From positions 1,071,685 through 1,104,049 of the forward strand of contig BFEA01000499.1 of NCBI GenBank assembly GCA_003427395.1: DNA of 32,365 nucleotides. The letters run 5' to 3'. This DNA comes from Chara braunii. Taxonomy: Eukaryota > Streptophyta > Charophyceae > Charales > Characeae. This document shows, in pieces, positions 20,302 through 30,485 of the stretch. Each line of letters starts with the position of its first letter. The stretch's first letter is position 1. The notes under the pieces were generated by a model, which worked only from the letters and a program-made list of their open reading frames with translations, was not told the origin of the DNA and did no database searches. The position numbers were made by a program, and so were the translations under genes.

Positions 20302-20525
20302 ACAATGAGTTTTATGTTTGCCTGTTTTCCACTTGTTGTATGTCCTCCCTCAGATCTTTTTCCAAGTATTTTTTCTTACCCAACTGAGCACCCTTAAGTA
20401 GTGCCAAACAGTCGGTGGTTCCTCGTTTGGAGTGCCTACTGCACTCTTATGGAGGCCACTCGGTTTGGGATGTCTGTGTTGCCTGTAGGTGATAACGGAT
20501 GTTTGTCGGAGTGACTTCCTGGCTT

Positions 20526-20565
20526 TGTGGGTGGTGGGAACCAACAGTCTGTGGGGTTCAATCGT
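20526..20565 (+). promoter_or_regulatory. tRNA-like A/B boxes in U2 (degenerate A box)
   Basis: The A box equivalent is mutated (CTGGCTTTGTGGG) while the B box equivalent GGTTCAATCGT is kept. It sits at the same place in the unit as in U1. Decay of the A box would weaken Pol III transcription of this copy. Confidence 0.4.
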
Positions 20566-21121
20566 GATGTGAGTAGGTCGTGCACTGCTTTGCTTCGTGT
20601 TGGATGTGTGGACGTCCTCGTTTGCGCTCCACCGCTGAGCTGCTGCCTGTCTCGCTTGCTTCGCGTGTGGCTCTCTGCGAATTGTTGTGTTCACTGCGTG
20701 GTGTGGTCGTGTTGTTGGTGTTGTCTTTCGCTTCGTTGCTTCGCTGCCGTGCTGCTCATCCGTTAGTCGTGCCTTCCGTGTTTGCTGCTTGTGTGCCCTG
20801 TAGGTTGGTTGCCTTATTGCTGGTGCCTTGTGCTTCGCTCCACGATTGCCGAGTTGTTGATCCTTTCGCCCTGTCGTCCCTTGCAATGTGGTTGCCCTGC
20901 TTGTGTTGCCTTATGCTTCACTATATGTTTACTGCGTTGCATGTCCTGCCTGCCATGCCATTCCTTGCAGTCGTTTTTGGTGATGTGCAGCTGTGTTGCC
21001 TCTACTGTGTTGCTTGGTGCTCCACAGGGTTGCGGCCCGCTGCTATGTTCCGCCTGGGGACGGTCTGCCTTCAACAAGGGTCAAAGAGTCCATGCCCCAA
21101 ACCATCAAATACGGAGATTTC

Positions 21122-21181
21122 GCAGATTGTCGAGGGTTCAGCCTCCTGATGAGTCGGTGCAACTTCGACGAAACAGTCTGT
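21122..21181 (+). ncRNA. hammerhead ribozyme, type III, unit U2
   Basis: Stem III pairs 21122-21130 with 21173-21181, nine pairs with two wobbles. The GTC cleavage triplet ends at 21131. Stem I is 21132-21135 with 21142-21145 and loop GTTCAG. The core CTGATGA is at 21146-21152. Stem II GTCG/CGAC is 21153-21156 with 21166-21169. GAAA is at 21170-21173. Differences from U1 fall in the stem II loop and the outer end of stem III, and none touches the core. The cleavage site is 1894 nt downstream of that in U1. Confidence 0.92.
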
Positions 21182-22091
21182 CATCATCAATTTTGTTTTT
21201 TTTTTTCACTCTTTGGTTTTTCAACATAGTACTTGTACTGTGTGCCTTTTCCCTTGTTTTTTTTTTTTTTTTTTTTTTTGTCTGCCCACCCGCCTCCCCC
21301 ATTTCCTCCACCCTGTGTACCTTGCAACTGCTTCTTGTCCAATGCCTTGTTGTCTCACCATTGTTCCCACTATTGTTTTTTTTGGTTTTTCAACATAGTA
21401 CTTGTACTATGTGCCTTTTCCCTTGCTTTTTTTGTTGTTTGTTTGCCCACCCGCCTCCCCCATTTCCTCCACCCTATGTGCCTTGCAACTGCTTGTTGTC
21501 TAATGCCTTGTTGTCTCACCATTATTCGCCCTACTGTGTTTTCCCTTGGTGGCCTTCGCATGACATTCATGGGCATCTCTGATGGGCGCAAGAGAACATC
21601 TCGGCTAGAAGGAGTAAAATGCATTGGTGATCGAGTCGGTTTTGTCTACAAATTTGATAGTCAAGAATATCAAATTTTGTCTTGGTTTGGTGAAACGTCC
21701 TAGTGTCGTTCCCAACTATCTAGGTTATTCTAACTTGCATATTGCTTGTTTGTTTTTATTCACACACATATATAAGCACAAATTCCTCATGACATTCTTG
21801 ATATTTATTGACTTCGCTCTCTAGACCTACGTCGTCGTTAACCTCACCTAACCCCTCTTCTCTCCAAATGTCTCGAGATCCACCTGGCTTGCCCAAAGCG
21901 GATGCGTCTCCTATGCGAACAAAGGCTAATGTTTTTTGTGAAGTACATACTCGTTGCTTTGTTGGCATCAGTTGTGTATGTGTTTGTCTATTTGTGTGTG
22001 CGGAGTCCAGGGGCACGTGGCTGAATGACCTAGTGCCCCAGGACACTAGTCCATTCGGCCCGTCCTCATGGAGGGATAGGGGAGGGAGACA

Positions 22092-22466
22092 CCCACACAC
22101 GCACACACACACACAATCAGTTTTATGTTTGTCTGTTTTCCACTTGTTGTTCGTCCTCCCTCAGATATTTTTCTAAGTATTTTTTCTTACCCAACTGAGC
22201 ACCGTTAAGTGGTGCCAAACAGTCGGTGGTTCCTCGTTTGGAGTGCCTACTGCACTCTTATGGAGGCCGCTCGGTTCGGGATGTCTTTGTTGCTTGTAGG
22301 TGATCACGAATGTTTGTCGGAGTCACTCCTTGACTCAGTAGGTGGTGGGAACCAATAGTCTGCGCGGTTCAATCGTGATGTGAGTAGGTCATGTGCTGCT
22401 TTGCTCCATGTTGGATGTGTGAATGTCCTCGTCTGCGCTCCGCGGTTGCTCTACTGCCTATCCCGT
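22092..22466 (+). repeat. tandem ribozyme unit U3, truncated
   Basis: This is only the first 375 bp of the unit: the CA tract, leader and tRNA-like boxes (A box near 22328 TTGACTCAGTAGG; B box GGTTCAATCGT near 22367). It breaks off before the hammerhead and is joined directly to repeat R1, so R1 may have inserted here or the array was cut by rearrangement. Confidence 0.85.
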
Positions 22467-23190
22467 TGTCGAGTGCATCGGTCTGACACTGCACAAGAGG
22501 GGCGGGACCCTCCCGGCCATGTCACGCAGGAGTTGGTCTATTCCTCATCGCGAATACATATGGAGCTTCCGCAAGCCGCTCCGGCCGATTGCGCCAACCA
22601 TACCTCTCACTAGCCCCTTCGACAGGATAGAGCCTACACGAGGCACGACTTACCTCCACCTTACGGGAGTTGTCACCTCCCTTCGGCGGGCGTATCCCCG
22701 TCGAGCTACCAGTCCAAAGTACGAAAACTAATCAGCTGCAATCGCAGAGGTGAACCAGCCGAGGACGCTTCTCGTTCGCTGTAGCATAGGGGGTATATGC
22801 AGTTTTACGCCTCTATTGGACCTGCACTCGAACCGACGCTTTGCGGGGCTGCGGTCTTAAGCGCGACCCGCCGTTGGTCGACTAAGACGCTTCCCACACA
22901 CCACACACCACTCTAAAGACATAAAAATGAGAACACGCACGGACATGCACATATACAGAAACGACACAGACAAAGCAACACACACAATCCTAGTCCCTTC
23001 AGTAGCCATCCCATAACTTTTCGATGTGGGAATCGGATAGGCGGCGCGCGTGAGACTTAGTATAAAACCGCGCAGATGCAGGACCTTCCCATATCGACTC
23101 GTAATGCATGAATATGCAAGCAGTCGCAATGATGGCGTACTATGTAGTGCCCATAACCAAGCGGTCCTTCGTGGATCCGAGTACCGCTTA

Positions 23191-23260
23191 TGACACTCAG
23201 GTGTCAAACTCAAAGTATCATGAAGGTTAACCTCTTCACAATATTGCACGGTTGAAGGAA
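23191..23260 (+). other. cluster of three conserved hairpins, R1
   Basis: Hairpin 1: TGACAC (23191-23196) and GTGTCA (23201-23206), loop TCAG. Hairpin 2: arms around 23214-23225 and 23234-23245, partly decayed. Hairpin 3: TTGCACG near 23244 with CGTGCGA near 23265. R2 has the same three at 30266-30345. In hairpin 1 the closing pair is T-A here and C-G in R2, a paired substitution. Confidence 0.6.
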
Positions 23261-24257
23261 CAGTCGTGCGACCCCCGTGGCACCTTCGACCTTTAGGCTG
23301 AGTGTCCCGGTGGGCAGGGCAAATAGGCTCTGCGCAGGGGGTGATCCCTTCCATGGAGAGTCCAGGATCTGGGATGTTTTGGACAAGGACCTCGAATCCA
23401 GGCCCAGGAGCAACGTTCGACTAAAATTTTTTTTTAAGAAACATATAACAAATAAAAGGGGGGTTCCCTTTCTTTCTCAATCTCGACCCCACTTTAACCC
23501 TTAAGTGTGGGCCCTTAGGTCACGTGAACACCTAAACATAGGTATGTAAGTATGTATATACATATATATTGGGGAATAGGTATGTGACGATCACTTCTCA
23601 CAATCACAGTGAGACTCCTCATAACCATATATATGTATGCGATTGCAAGCAGTCAAATCAAAGGTCCGAATTACAGAACATACCTGCAATCACATCAAAG
23701 AGTCAACCAAAAATCCACACACTACCCGTAGTCAACTTCAACCATTCTCTATACTCATACCCCTCGCTTTAGTCATGCAAGCCCCGGCCTTTGTCCAACC
23801 TTCCATAATTAAATACTCAGTACTTTTGTTAAATGACCATTCAAATAAAAGTCCGGGTGAAACGCTTAATAAAACAATAAAACCCAACAGGGCTAAAACC
23901 TTTTAGTTGAGTATTGAGGATAACTTGAAGTTGAGTCGTAGACCGACGAATCGACAACCGACCTATTATCAGTGATAACAGAAGATGATCCTCTTGGGAT
24001 CAAGATGAATCTAGTCCAAATCTTGAATCAAACGATCAAGAGGGTCTGTAACACAAGACAGGTCAATACCCAAGTTCATAAGTGTATGGAGAATAAAGCT
24101 CCATAGCACATTCTTACCCAAGGTCCCTACAAGCTAAGCCTGGGTCTACCCCTAAACCAATACCCAACACAAGGTAGGCCTTTGACAGAATCTCCTTTAT
24201 ACAGAGTGGATTGCCATAATTACCACTTGTCAAAATATAACCTAGTTCCTTTAAACT

Positions 24258-24660
24258 AAAAAAAAATTGGCAGCGCTTCCCGTACGAAAGATGCCTTCTC
24301 AGAATTTATACTAGCCCGAATATGAAATCATAAATAATCTCTAACAATGGAAAGTCAAATTTTGTCTAACTTCCTGAGTTAGTGAAAATTTGGGCAGCAC
24401 TCCCTTTAGAAGAGTGCTAATCCAGAATTTATACAAAACTAAGTTCAGAATCTACAGTGACTTTGACTTCTCAAGGTCCAATTTTGTCCAACTTCCTGAA
24501 TTGACAAAAATTTGGGCAGCACTCCCTTTAGAAAATGAGACTTTTCAGATTTTTACTTAACCATATATATAAAAGTTAGACAAGCTGAACTTTGAAAAGA
24601 CAACTCCTTGGTTTTGTAGAAATTTCGGCAGCGCTTCCCATAGAGAAAGTGGTTTGCCAA
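24258..24660 (+). repeat. four tandem units of about 120 bp with GGCAGC hairpins (R1)
   Basis: Units are headed by AATTTGGGCAGCACTCCC or close variants near 24270, 24393, 24514 and 24628 (spacing 114-123 bp), each with CAGAATTTATAC-like sequence about 25 nt later. The second unit forms a perfect 7-bp stem AGCACTC/GAGTGCT (24396-24402 with 24412-24418). The others pair more weakly (GGCA…TGCC). Three related units occur in R2. Confidence 0.82.
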
Positions 24661-24935
24661 GATTTATACAAGACCAAGTATAACAAATGATCCAAGAAAA
24701 TGCAGAATTGACCAGAAAATGCAGAATTGAAACTAAGTCCTATCGCTCTCGCACGTGGCGAGCAGTTAAAGCAACTACCTGTCAAACTGAAATTCCGATT
24801 AAGTAATGATCTCACTCAACCATATGCAAAGCCAAAACCACAAAGAGTAAGTACTCTCACCATCCCCAAATCAAGTCCTCATAAATAATTCATGAAACTT
24901 TCAGCTGATTTAGCCCTTATACCCAACTTACATAT

Positions 24936-25638
24936 GGCATAGTGCTAGACCATTCAACTTAGAAACAATGTCTAGCATGCCTTAGGATATACACGAATAG
25001 GTTGCACAACTACTTTTCTCTTCTTTGGGCATATGACTAGACCATTCAGCTTAGAAGCAATGTCGAGTCACCTTGAACTGTTTAATATCCAAGTTTAATA
25101 ATTTTCTGACTTTGTTTTCAAAACAAATGAAAATATGGGCAGGGGACTGAGCCATTCAGCTTAGAAACAATGCTAAGCTTGCCCATATTACTTCCAATTA
25201 TACTTAGTACTTTCCCTTCTCTTCTTAATGATATGGTTTAGTGTTGGACCATTCAGCTTAGAAACAATGTCAAACTGTCGGTTCACATGCAAGTGTAGGT
25301 ATAGTATTTCCTGTTTATACTCAGTTTATATTTATGTGCGTGGTTTTCAGGCTAAACCATTCAACTTAGAAACAATCATTAGCCTTAGACCAAAAATCCT
25401 CCCTCAAAAATAAAACAAAAGACTGAACCATTCTGCTTAGAAACAATGTTCAACCTATCCTTAAACAGTTCAAAGCATGAAGTTGGATTCTCCAGCCCAA
25501 TTCCAGTAAGAAAACCCAAAAGAAACAGACAGACTAAGTCATTCACTTAGAAACAATGCTTGGTCTCAGTGATCAGTCAGACAAACCCTCAGAATTAAAC
25601 ACAGTAACTAGGCCATTCAACTTAGAAAGTCTTTGGTT
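24936..25638 (+). repeat. array of eight stem-loops with a constant loop and variable stems
   Basis: The loop CATTCARCTTAGAAACAAT (18-19 nt) begins at 24951, 25043, 25153, 25250, 25358, 25429, 25540 and, degenerate, 25614, with spacing 71-111 bp. Each copy is flanked by complementary arms that differ between copies: GCTAGAC/GTCTAGC, GACTAGAC/GTCGAGTC, GAGC/GCT inside a 10-bp outer stem AATATGGGCA/TGCCCATATT (25132-25141 with 25180-25189), GTTGGAC/GTCAAAC, AGGCTAA/TTAGCCT, TGAAC/GTTCA, AGACTAAGT/GCTTGGTCT and AACTAGG/TTTGGTT. Wobble pairs in the last two are G-U on the plus strand, weakly favouring a plus-strand RNA. Function unknown. The intervening sequences are unrelated to each other. Confidence 0.85.
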
Positions 25639-25639
25639 G

Positions 25640-26500
25640 ACCCGATCAAACGCATGCAAACTGCCTTCCTCCCTCCTTCCTCCAGTTCATCCCTCAGTCT
25701 GCGTTCAGTCAAAATAAAGAGAAACTTAAACTTCACGCACGCATTCATTTCATTTAGTCTGATTAAATTTTGAAAGAAAGCAAAATCATAGGGGAACACA
25801 TGCATACAATCAGTCAAACTAAGAGGAAATAACCAAACCGGGATATAGTGGGATCGTACAGACAAAAAGAGATATACCTGACGGTTCCCTGCCTCCAGAA
25901 CTCCTCCTGAGTTCCGACAGAGCTCCTGCAATCGGTGGGCGGACTCCCCACAGAGTCTTGATGCGGTCCTACGGGTTGCAATCCCGCCTGCCGCCTTCCG
26001 CTCAGAACTGGATCAGACTTAAAGTAAAAAAGGAAGAAGAAAGAAATTTCAGTCTCTCAGATCCAAGGGAGGTGCACTCAGACTCGCGTGAGAGAGCCTT
26101 GGTACCTTCACTCGCCTGAGGGCTCGCAATGATGGTCAAAACACAGCAGCAACTTGGTCAAACCGAGGTCAGACTGCTAGCTGTAGGTCCTCTGATAACC
26201 TCCCAAGTCTCAGCAATAACGCCTTCTTGAAGAGAACTCTGCCAATTCCTCAAGCTGCAGCTCAACGCATGAAATGGCAGCCTTCTGACGTCCCTCTAAA
26301 ACCCATCAGTGACCCTCTTTACTGAATCTGAACTCTTCCTTGACTCACAAAGCTACTTAAATAGCACGCGTCTCTGTGCTTAACTCGAATCCGGCTGCCG
26401 TAGTCTTAGTATAAGCCGGAGGAGAGCCCGATTGGTGCCGTCAAGCAAAAGTCAGTTTGCCCAACAAATAGGAATCAGACGGCATACTCAATGATCAAGA
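25640..26500 (-). promoter_or_regulatory. non-coding; TATA-like box on the minus strand
   Basis: I see no gene. TATTTAA reads on the minus strand at 26363-26357, and about 700 bp further in that direction lies the stem-loop array. If this is a core promoter, the array would be transcribed in the direction opposite to that favoured by its G-U pairs. Weak evidence. Confidence 0.22.
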
Positions 26501-29500
26501 TAATACTTGCTCAACAGTGATGTAGTAAGTACGATGGTAAGCCCTGCAGCCGAATGCACAACTCGACACTGCAAAAAACCCAGCAGTGAAATAGCGGGCC
26601 GGCTCATAACTCAAAGGCAGTCTTGCTCAGTCCCACGCAGTCTGTTGTACCTACCCTTGCGCCTGCTAGGCCACACGGTCACGACTCCCCTTTTATAGAC
26701 GGCAGCGACACTCCCCCCTTTTCTGTCACGCTCCCTCCTACCTCCCCTCAAGCTTCTTCTTACTTCTATCATTGCTTCCCGCCTCTAGCTAGCCACGTTA
26801 ATGGCCAGATTCAGTAAAAAACCATAGTGGTAGCAGGGGTACTTGCAACCGCAGTCATACATTTCAATGAAAATGACCCTGCCTTCACTCTTTTCCTTTA
26901 TTATTCTCCACTTCTCTCCCCCCTGTGACCTCAAATCGTGTTTGCCTTTGGTCCCCCCCCTCCTTCGTGGTCATTGATTCCCTGCTTTGCCTCCTCTCAC
27001 TCTGTCAACAGACGTGTCTGACCACTCTACGGGGTTGGGTTCATTCGCACTTGAAAGAGCGTGGCTGCGGGGAAAAAGACCATCAGTAGGCGCATGGGTA
27101 GGACGAGGCGAGGAGTACACCTCACTGGCACGAGAATGGTCCAACAAGGAGTAGCAGTTGCAAAGTAAGCCTGAATCTCCGACTAAAACATGGGAAGATA
27201 CGTATCAGAATTGGTGCAGTCTGGCCAGTGGCTCGGCTATCGATCCTTCCCGTATCACTAATTGGGCGCTTCTTACGCTGGGGTGATCTCTCTCTCTCTC
27301 TCTCTCTTTTGCTACTGCCCTCAGTTTGCTAGCACACTCGGATGCCTGAGTGGAATCAGGACAAACGATGACCAGCAAGATGGGTTCGCAACCCCGACGC
27401 GCAATAAGGAGGGGAAGGAGAGCTGCGATTGAACTAACTATGCTCATAAAAGTGAAAATGAATCTTTTGCAAAAAATGCAGAAAGATACATCCCCGCTTT
27501 CATATATTATCTTTGCAAACACCACACAGTCCCTATGTCTCATCCTGTCGGATCCGATGCTCCAATCCCGAATCCGACCCAGTCATCGTGCTCACGTCGT
27601 TCAAAAATCTCCGGCCAACCACCTCCCTTGCTCAATTCCGTCGAGAACCGAGCAAGACTTTTGTTTTTCTCAGGTGGCCATACCCACCCTCCGGATACTC
27701 TCGCGCATTACTTACCTTTACTAACCTCCATTCCACTAATCTAACCTCAAAACCAACTCCACTATTGTGCTCGCCCTAACTGAAAACCCCCAAATCGCTT
27801 CCCCTTTTGCTCGATTCCATCAAGAATCTAGCGAGATATTAACCTCTTGCTTCCTCCATATCCATCCTCCACGACATTAGCATGCAGCCATTTTTACTAC
27901 TAACTACTTACGTCCAGACAAAACTAACGCGAGATTCGGGGTCGCCCACCCCGAAAACCCCACTTCCGGGTCTTGCCCCGCTCGATTTCACTGAGGAACA
28001 AGCGCACTGCACGATTCTAAATGCGCCTAGTCCTCTTCCTACTCATACCATCCCCATCTTCCTTCACACGCATCCGGTACCCCTTCACGTCCATGTTCAT
28101 TCGCTCCTTAGTTTGTCCTGTTCCGCCTCTTTTCTTTCCTCCACGTAGTCTTGGCATAAACAATATCGAATGCTAACACAGTCGCTGTGTAGGCCGCTAA
28201 CCAAAATGTGGGATCGAAAGTGTGGAACAACTTTTCAGCGGAATCAATCCACCCGACAAAAGGAGGCGCTAAGACTTACAACCCATGCCTCGGTCGTCTC
28301 GGCCCACCCCGACTTCCCAAAAAGGTGCGAGTGTGAGGGCCTGCTACCTGCCTATCACGCGATCTTAGGCGGAAACGGCCCTACGCGAATCTTTAGCAGT
28401 AGTAGCGGTTTGGATTAACCCGCAGCCTTCCTGCTAGCGCCCCCTTTTATGAGGACAAGTTTACTACCCCCCTTGTGAGACACCGTGGCAAGCTCACACT
28501 CAGCCTCTCACAACAGATCATGCCTAGCCGCCAGTGCATTCGTAGTGTTTCCCCCCCACCTTCGGGTCGTGGCTCCACAGGCCTACTCGGAACACTCTCC
28601 AGGTTCCCTTCCACTTTTAGGCTATCGATGTTGTTCAAGTAGGGGGAGAGGGAAGCCATGACCACGGGTCCTTCCACTCTCTCGCCTGTTGACCTCACGG
28701 GGCCTTACTCTCAACGATAGTAGGGCAAGGAAATTTGGCTAGCATCCCGAACATGCAGGAGTCCGTAGGTCAACAAAAGGAAGGCGCGCCCCCAAGGTCC
28801 TTAGCCATCGTGTCGGTCTCTAAATCCGGCGTCTTGTTCGAGCCAAGGAACGCTGGAATAATACTTCAATAAACAATACAAAATATATTTAGAATTTTTA
28901 ATCGTCAAAATATGACAAACGAGAAAAAGGAACCGCTAGTACCATTCCGACGCGGCCGACGACAAAACCAAGGGGCATACCTCCGTCGGACCGTCAACCC
29001 CTCGGTCCCTTCCCGCTACTCTGATATCTCTGCGTCATCGCCGCTCGATCTCGATCCCTGAACCTCCCAAATTGGGAGTCTGACACCGTTACCAATAGTG
29101 CTAAGCCCAAGTCTGGATCTAGTATTGAATGACACCTAAATAAAAGGGTATTATGTGACATGCAGATCTACCGAAACGTTTCAATCCCTCAAATCAGCCT
29201 ATCAGCAGAACTCACGGTCGTCAACCTTCCGAAAATCGAGGTAGAATAGCAAAGGTAAAAAGTGAAATCCATCAAGTATGAGGATTATGCGACATGCGGT
29301 TGTTATTTTCATTGTTCCCAAAGTGTGGCTTATGCACCAAGCTCCACAAGCATTCAACCAAAACATCATCAACGGTACGTTAAGCTCCAAGAACTAACCT
29401 GCATAAAATATATACACATGCAAAATGTCGTATTGTCATACACTAATGTGTTCGACTTTATTGTTTTTTGCAACTCATACCCCGCCTTACAAACACAAGC

Positions 29501-29576
29501 CCCAACCTGCGTAGCATGACGAACGTGTTCGCCGCCCTTCCCGTTTGCGCGAACACGTTTTCCTGTTCATGCGAAC
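26501..29576. other. no gene seen; simple repeats and a weak 175-bp repeat
   Basis: A pure TC tract lies at 27287-27308. A motif GCTCGATTYCA…GAAC…AGCRAG recurs near 27630, 27809 and 27980 (about 175 bp apart); its first copy is a perfect hairpin CTTGCTC/GAGCAAG (27627-27633 with 27650-27656). The rest is mixed-composition sequence without a supportable frame, RNA gene or transposon end. Open frames up to 124 codons have no recognisable domain. Confidence 0.55.
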
Positions 29577-29941
29577 GAGTCGAGAACACGTTGTGGAGCG
29601 CACGGTCCCCGCTAGGGGAACCTTTCCAGGCCGCGTCACGCAGGATTGGCAGAATTCGCATGTCGCTTCACGAAAAGGGAAGCGGTAGAGCCGCTCCGGC
29701 CGAGTGCGCCAGCTTTACCTCCATCGAGCCCCTACGACAGGACAGGGTCTCGCGAGGTATAACTTACCTCCACCCGCGGGAGCTGTCACCATCTCTTGGG
29801 TGGGCGTATCCCCGCCGAGCTACTGAACCACACGCGAAAGCTTTTACTTGCAATTGCGAAGGTGGCCCAGCCGAGGGCGTTTCTCGTTTGCTGTAGCATA
29901 GGGGGTACGTGCGGTCCACGCCTAGCTCGGACCCGTACACG

Positions 29942-29979
29942 AACCGTCACGCTGGGGTGCTGATCTCCCACGTGCGGTT
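29942..29979 (+). other. long hairpin in the GC-rich block of R2
   Basis: AACCG/CGGTT (29942-29946 with 29975-29979), CACG/CGTG (29948-29951 with 29971-29974) and GGG/CCC (29954-29956 with 29967-29969) stack into about 12 pairs with small bulges. Together with nearby GTGCGCC and the ending GTCGACTAGGAC, the block loosely resembles a degraded organellar group II intron, but the AGC catalytic triad expected in domain V is missing. That label is only a hypothesis. Confidence 0.45.
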
Positions 29980-30265
29980 TGGCGACGGTCGACTAGGACA
30001 TCCTTACTCAACCACGTGATACGTGACAAAGCAAACTAACTCAGACAAACAAGTAAGTCTAGTCCCTTTTTCATACGTCTTGACCCATAACTCAAAAAAA
30101 AGTCTTTGTGTCTGCGCGAGACTCACACAAGGTTGCATAAAAAGAATGCAACTATCAAGGGAATCATAATGCTCAGTCATGTGTACTCAGTTGTTCTGCT
30201 ATCATGGGGACGCTTCATCCGTTACCCACATTCGCGCACCCTCTCATGGGTTTCAGGGCTGCGTA

Positions 30266-30320
30266 CGACACTCAAGTGTCGAAAACAAAATATCGTGAAG
30301 GATTCTTCCTTCATGATATT
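30266..30320 (+). other. two adjacent hairpins in R2
   Basis: CGACAC/GTGTCG (30266-30271 with 30276-30281, loop TCAA) is followed by a 13-bp stem, AATATCGTGAAGG with CCTTCATGATATT (30289-30301 with 30308-30320, one G-U, 6-nt loop). Both have counterparts in R1 at 23191-23245. Confidence 0.8.
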
Positions 30321-30446
30321 GCACGGCTGAAGGATAAGTTGTGCGGCCCTTGCGGCGCCTCTGTCTTTTAGGCAGTGGGTGACCATAAGCAAGAGGCATA
30401 GGCCCAACTCAAGGGGAAAACCCTTTTGTGCTGGACCAGAGCCTGG

Positions 30447-30485
30447 GATGTCCTGGACAAGGACCTCGAATTCCAGGGCCAGGAC
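30447..30485 (+). other. CCTGG/CCAGG double hairpin in R2
   Basis: Two CCTGG blocks pair with two CCAGG blocks around a 16-nt loop that includes GGACCTCGAATT. The R1 counterpart (about 23365-23407) keeps the fold with changed bases (TCTGGG/CCCAGG and TTGGA/TCCAG). Confidence 0.6.

Larger units (their letters stand above)
20262..22091 (+). repeat. tandem ribozyme unit U2
   Basis: The second unit is in direct orientation and collinear with U1. It starts with about 26 C and a CA tract. It contains the tRNA-like boxes (20526-20565), the hammerhead (21122-21181) and both T-rich sub-repeats, the first interrupted by a 22-base T run near 21259-21280. It has the same 3' end, where the 14-bp palindrome is broken (CCTAGTGCCCCAGG). 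Near 21775 it lacks about 60 bp that U1 has around 19877-19945, which explains its shorter period to U3 (1811 bp). Confidence 0.88.
22467..24830 (+). repeat. structured non-coding repeat R, copy R1
   Basis: Collinear but diverged counterpart of 29577-31760. Shared landmarks in order: a GC-rich block containing GTCACGCAGGA and CTGTAGCATAGGGGGTA; hairpins near 23191-23260 and 23365-23405; a stretch with CATACCTGCA and AAAATCCACAC; GTTGAGTCG near 23921; four tandem units containing GGCAGC; and a conserved CTATCGCTC…GGCGAGCA hairpin near 24740. No frame longer than about 165 codons exists and none is recognisable. The class is unknown: no LTR pair, RT or transposase is visible. Confidence 0.75.

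Noticed and set aside
18636-21703. Cys/Leu-rich frames of 100-266 codons in U1 and U2
   Set aside because: They change frame between units, have no domain and read through T-rich repeats and the ribozyme.
24936-25638. CRISPR-like array (19-nt repeat with unique spacers)
   Set aside because: Spacing is irregular (71-111 bp), each repeat is flanked by its own complementary arms, there are no cas genes, and the window is clearly eukaryotic.
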